Part shown: positions 61,901-64,000 of the stretch, one piece after another
Position numbering within the stretch: the first letter of the stretch is position 1
Layout of the letters: each line of letters opens with the position of its first letter
NCBI GenBank assembly: GCA_963847735.1
Contig: CAWKAV010000029.1
Location: forward strand, 222,170-286,169
Reading direction: 5' to 3'
From: CAWKAV01 sp963847735
GTDB lineage: Bacteria > Desulfobacterota > Desulfuromonadia > Desulfuromonadales > BM103
Length of the DNA stretch: 64,000 nt
Translations under genes and position numbers: made by a program
The notes under the pieces: generated by a model
The model's database searches: none
Told to the model about the DNA's origin: nothing
What the model saw: only the letters and a program-made list of their open reading frames with translations

Positions 61901-64000
61901 CAGGTGGCGGCGAGATGCGCAGGAGTTTGATGATCACCGACTACGGCGCCGTTGACATCGCGAGTTCCATCGAGAGGTGGATAATCGTGACAACCGGAAC
62001 AGTTGCAGGCCGCCGATGACCGAAATTGCGAAGCTGTTGGAGTTCCAGGTTCCGGTCGCACCGGTGTCGCCACTGCCGGTATTCACGGCGACCGCGGTGA
62101 CACTGGTCTGGACCGTCGCCGTTGCGGAACCGGTCGGCCAGGTCGTAGGTGACCCAGATATATTTCGGGATTCCGGCAGAGACCTGCCGGGTGCCAATGG
62201 CAATCGAGGTGAGATCGATCGCTTTGGAAACGCCCGCAAAGGTGGCATCGGCCACGCTCGGCTCACTACCGGAGAAAGCTGTATCGGTATCGATATAGAT
62301 GGTCAGGTTATCGATTTCGGTGCCGGTGACCGACCCCAGGTCATCAACGGTGATGCCGGTCAGTTCGCAGATGCCGTCATCAGCGCCACCAGCGGTGCAG
62401 TCAAGCCTGCAGACGCTGCATCTGCACATCGGTATTCCCTTCGGTGGCGAAACTGGCAACGGCCGTGTTGATCACCGACAGGGAATCCGGGCCACCGGCC
62501 GCGGTAATGGCGAAGTTATTGGAATTCCAGGTTCCGGTTGCACCGGTGTCACCGCTGCCGGTATTCACGGCGACTGCGGTGACGCTGGTCTGGACCGTTG
62601 CCGGTGCAGAACCGGAAGGCCAGGTCATAAGTGACCCAGATATATTTTGGGGTTCCGGCAGAGACCTGCCGTCGAACCAAGGGCAATTGAGGTGAGATCG
62701 ATCGCTTTTGAAGCGCCGGTAAAGGTTGCATCGGCCACATTCGGCTCGGTTCCGGAGAAAGCTGGTGTCGGTATCGATATAGATGTTCAGATTGTCAATC
62801 TCGGTTCCGGTGACCGCACCCAGATCATCAACGGTTATGCCGGTAATTTCGCAGACACCGTCATCACCGCCACCGGCAGTACAGTCAACCTGCAGGCGTT
62901 GCATCTGCACATCGGTATTCCCTTCGACGGCCGAGCTGGCAAGAGCCGTGTTGGTCACGGACAGGGAGTCCGGCCCGCCGCCCGCCAATGTCTCATAGGA
63001 GAAGGGATAGGCGGCCGACAGGGGGTTGCTCGCCAGGTCGGTCACTGCGGTGGTGACGTTGACGTTGTAGGTGGTGCTGTTCGCCTGGCCGCTGGTGGTG
63101 AACACCGCCTGGCTGCCGGAACAGGTGGAGAAGGTCCAGCCGGGGCTGTCGGAAGTAATGCTGGTGGTGTTGACCGTGGAGCACAGGACGTTCTCGGTAA
63201 AGTCGATGGTCACGTTCGCATCGAGGGCCACGCCGGTGGCGCCGTTGGCCGGCGAGGTCGGCGGCGAGACCGAAGGTGCGGTCTTGTCGAAGGTGACGCT
63301 GCTGGCATCGCTGGTGCCGGTGACCGGGGTGCCGGGGTTGCCGGCCAGGTCGGTAGTCGATGGTGAAGGGCACCGTGCCTGCGGTGTCGCCGCCGGCCAT
63401 CACGTGGGTCGCGGTCCAGGCCGTTGGCCCGCCGGTCGAGGTGACCCCGGTCCCGGCGAGGGTCACGGTCGGGGTGGCGACGTCTTCATTCGAGGTAAAG
63501 CTCAAGGTCACCGTGTCGCCGACCTTGGCGCGGGTGTTGTCGGCATTGCTCGAGGCGATGCTTACCGGGGCGAGGGTCGGCGCGACCGTGTCGACAGTGA
63601 AGTCTGCACCGGCACCATTATATGGCGTCCAGCCGCTGGCCGCACCGTTATTGTCGACGGTTTGCACCTGCCAGCCGTAGGAGTTTCCGTTGGCGACGGT
63701 GCAGCTCACCTGCACGTTGGCGCTGGGGTTGGGGAGATTTGCAGTAGCGCCGCTTTCGCAGTCGAAAGTGCCGTCAGAATCAATGTCGACCTGCAGTTTG
63801 AGGGTATCGGCGCCGTCGGGATCGCTGATGTCGGCCTCGATCACCACCGTGGTCTCATTGGTATAGCCGCCGTCGGCGATGACGGTGGAGCCGTTGCTTT
63901 TGTACTGCGCCAAACCGGTCGGTGCGTTCGGGTTGGCGTTGGCGCCAGTCACGACGTTGACGGTGAAAGAGCCGACAACGGAAGCTCTCGCGGCCTTCCC
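58965..64000 (-). CDS. giant multiheme c-type cytochrome with Ig-like N-terminal repeats (partial, multiply frameshifted)
   Basis: The gene runs off the window end, so its N-terminus is missing; the part seen is about 1,680 codons. From 64000 to about 62050 it encodes extracellular beta-sandwich modules (DPDGADTLKLQVDIDSDGTFDC; ALDANVTIDFTENVLC) and two copies of a DSLSV...GITVDDLG...TGTEIDNLNIYIDTD domain. From about 62010 to the stop I count 33 haem motifs over the frames: 31 CxxCH (for example CSGCH, CNYCH, CMNCH, CSNCH, CETCH, CASCH) and two CxxxxCH (CSNIDCH, CSSISCH), the mix known from Geobacter cytochromes. At least ten frame changes and one in-frame TAG (59732-59734) interrupt it. It is presumably secreted or outer-membrane and used in extracellular electron transfer. 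Confidence 0.85.
60100..61500 (-). repeat. tandem three-haem modules in the cytochrome gene
   Basis: About six units of 218-239 bp, marked by a recurring GGCAGTTCGAGCAG on the plus strand at 60441, 60660, 60887, 61126 and 61344. Each unit encodes CxSCH, then DCSNCH, then GGxCxTCH with linkers like TAPDHSxLV. The similarity between units probably caused assembly or read errors here. Confidence 0.8.

Noticed and set aside
58896..61955. Several long plus-strand open frames rich in Val, Ala, Gly and Arg
   Set aside because: They are antisense to the haem-motif cytochrome; their composition is the mirror of repeated Cys/His/Thr codons and they show no domain.

Overview
The window looks like a chromosomal segment of a Desulfuromonadales-type bacterium (Geobacter / Desulfuromonas / Pelobacter relatives). 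The evidence is a giant multiheme c-type cytochrome with CxxCH and CxxxxCH haem motifs, the futalosine menaquinone genes mqnB and mqnD, a complete propionyl-CoA to succinyl-CoA gene set, and many deltaproteobacterial accessory proteins. I see no prophage, insertion sequence or CRISPR array. Most of the region is core metabolism.

Layout. 0-4.4 kb: a small unknown gene, a DUF4139 protein and a UvrD/PcrA helicase, the last two broken by single-base frameshifts. 4.4-12.5 kb (minus strand): a ClC-type chloride protein, a CysG-type siroheme synthase beside a siroheme-dependent sulfite/nitrite reductase, then glmS and glmU. 12.7-16.5 kb (plus): an unknown protein, a patatin-like lipase and a B12-binding radical SAM protein. 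16.5-20.5 kb (minus): a degenerate thioredoxin-fold protein, an MshEN-receiver fusion and clpB with a sigma-32-like promoter. 20.7-30.5 kb (plus): a JAB/JAMM-DinG fusion, an aminotransferase, a plant-type glutamate-cysteine ligase, transketolase, and an ECF sigma / anti-sigma / DUF3106 module. 30.6-35.1 kb (minus): an FG-GAP-repeat protein, a porin, a tiny zinc-ribbon lipoprotein and a TlpA-like thioredoxin.

35.3-44.5 kb (minus) is a propionyl-CoA/methylmalonyl-CoA cluster: carboxyltransferase, biotin carboxylase-BCCP, an XRE-cupin regulator, methylmalonyl-CoA mutase, MeaB and the epimerase. The carboxylase transcript and the regulator-mutase transcript have promoters with the same architecture: TTGACA, TATATC, and the same palindrome GTTTA-N7-TAAAC centred near -70. 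This suggests one regulon run by the encoded XRE-cupin protein.

45-47.7 kb (plus) holds an unknown gene, mqnB and mqnD. 47.8-48.5 kb is a gene-free stretch bounded by inverted copies of a hairpin-rich repeat. 48.5-54.9 kb (minus) is a serine cluster: a long SerA, a thioesterase, SerC, a short SerA, DUF1015 and a small Cys-motif protein. 55-56.3 kb is a DAHP synthase gene (aroF-type). Its leader holds a 28-codon peptide ORF with nine aromatic codons, two intrinsic terminators, and a 10-nt leader segment perfectly complementary to the second terminator. I read this as a transcription attenuator for aromatic amino acids, and it is the best candidate for an undescribed regulatory element here. 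A tRNA-Phe gene lies divergently next to it. 56.7-64 kb (minus) carries a subtilisin-like protease directly downstream of a cytochrome with at least 33 haem motifs, truncated by the window edge.

Caution: single-base frameshifts cluster in three zones (1.6-3.8, 24.5-25.4 and 58.5-64 kb) and hit core genes such as uvrD, while long genes elsewhere are intact. Most look like sequencing or assembly indels rather than gene decay.
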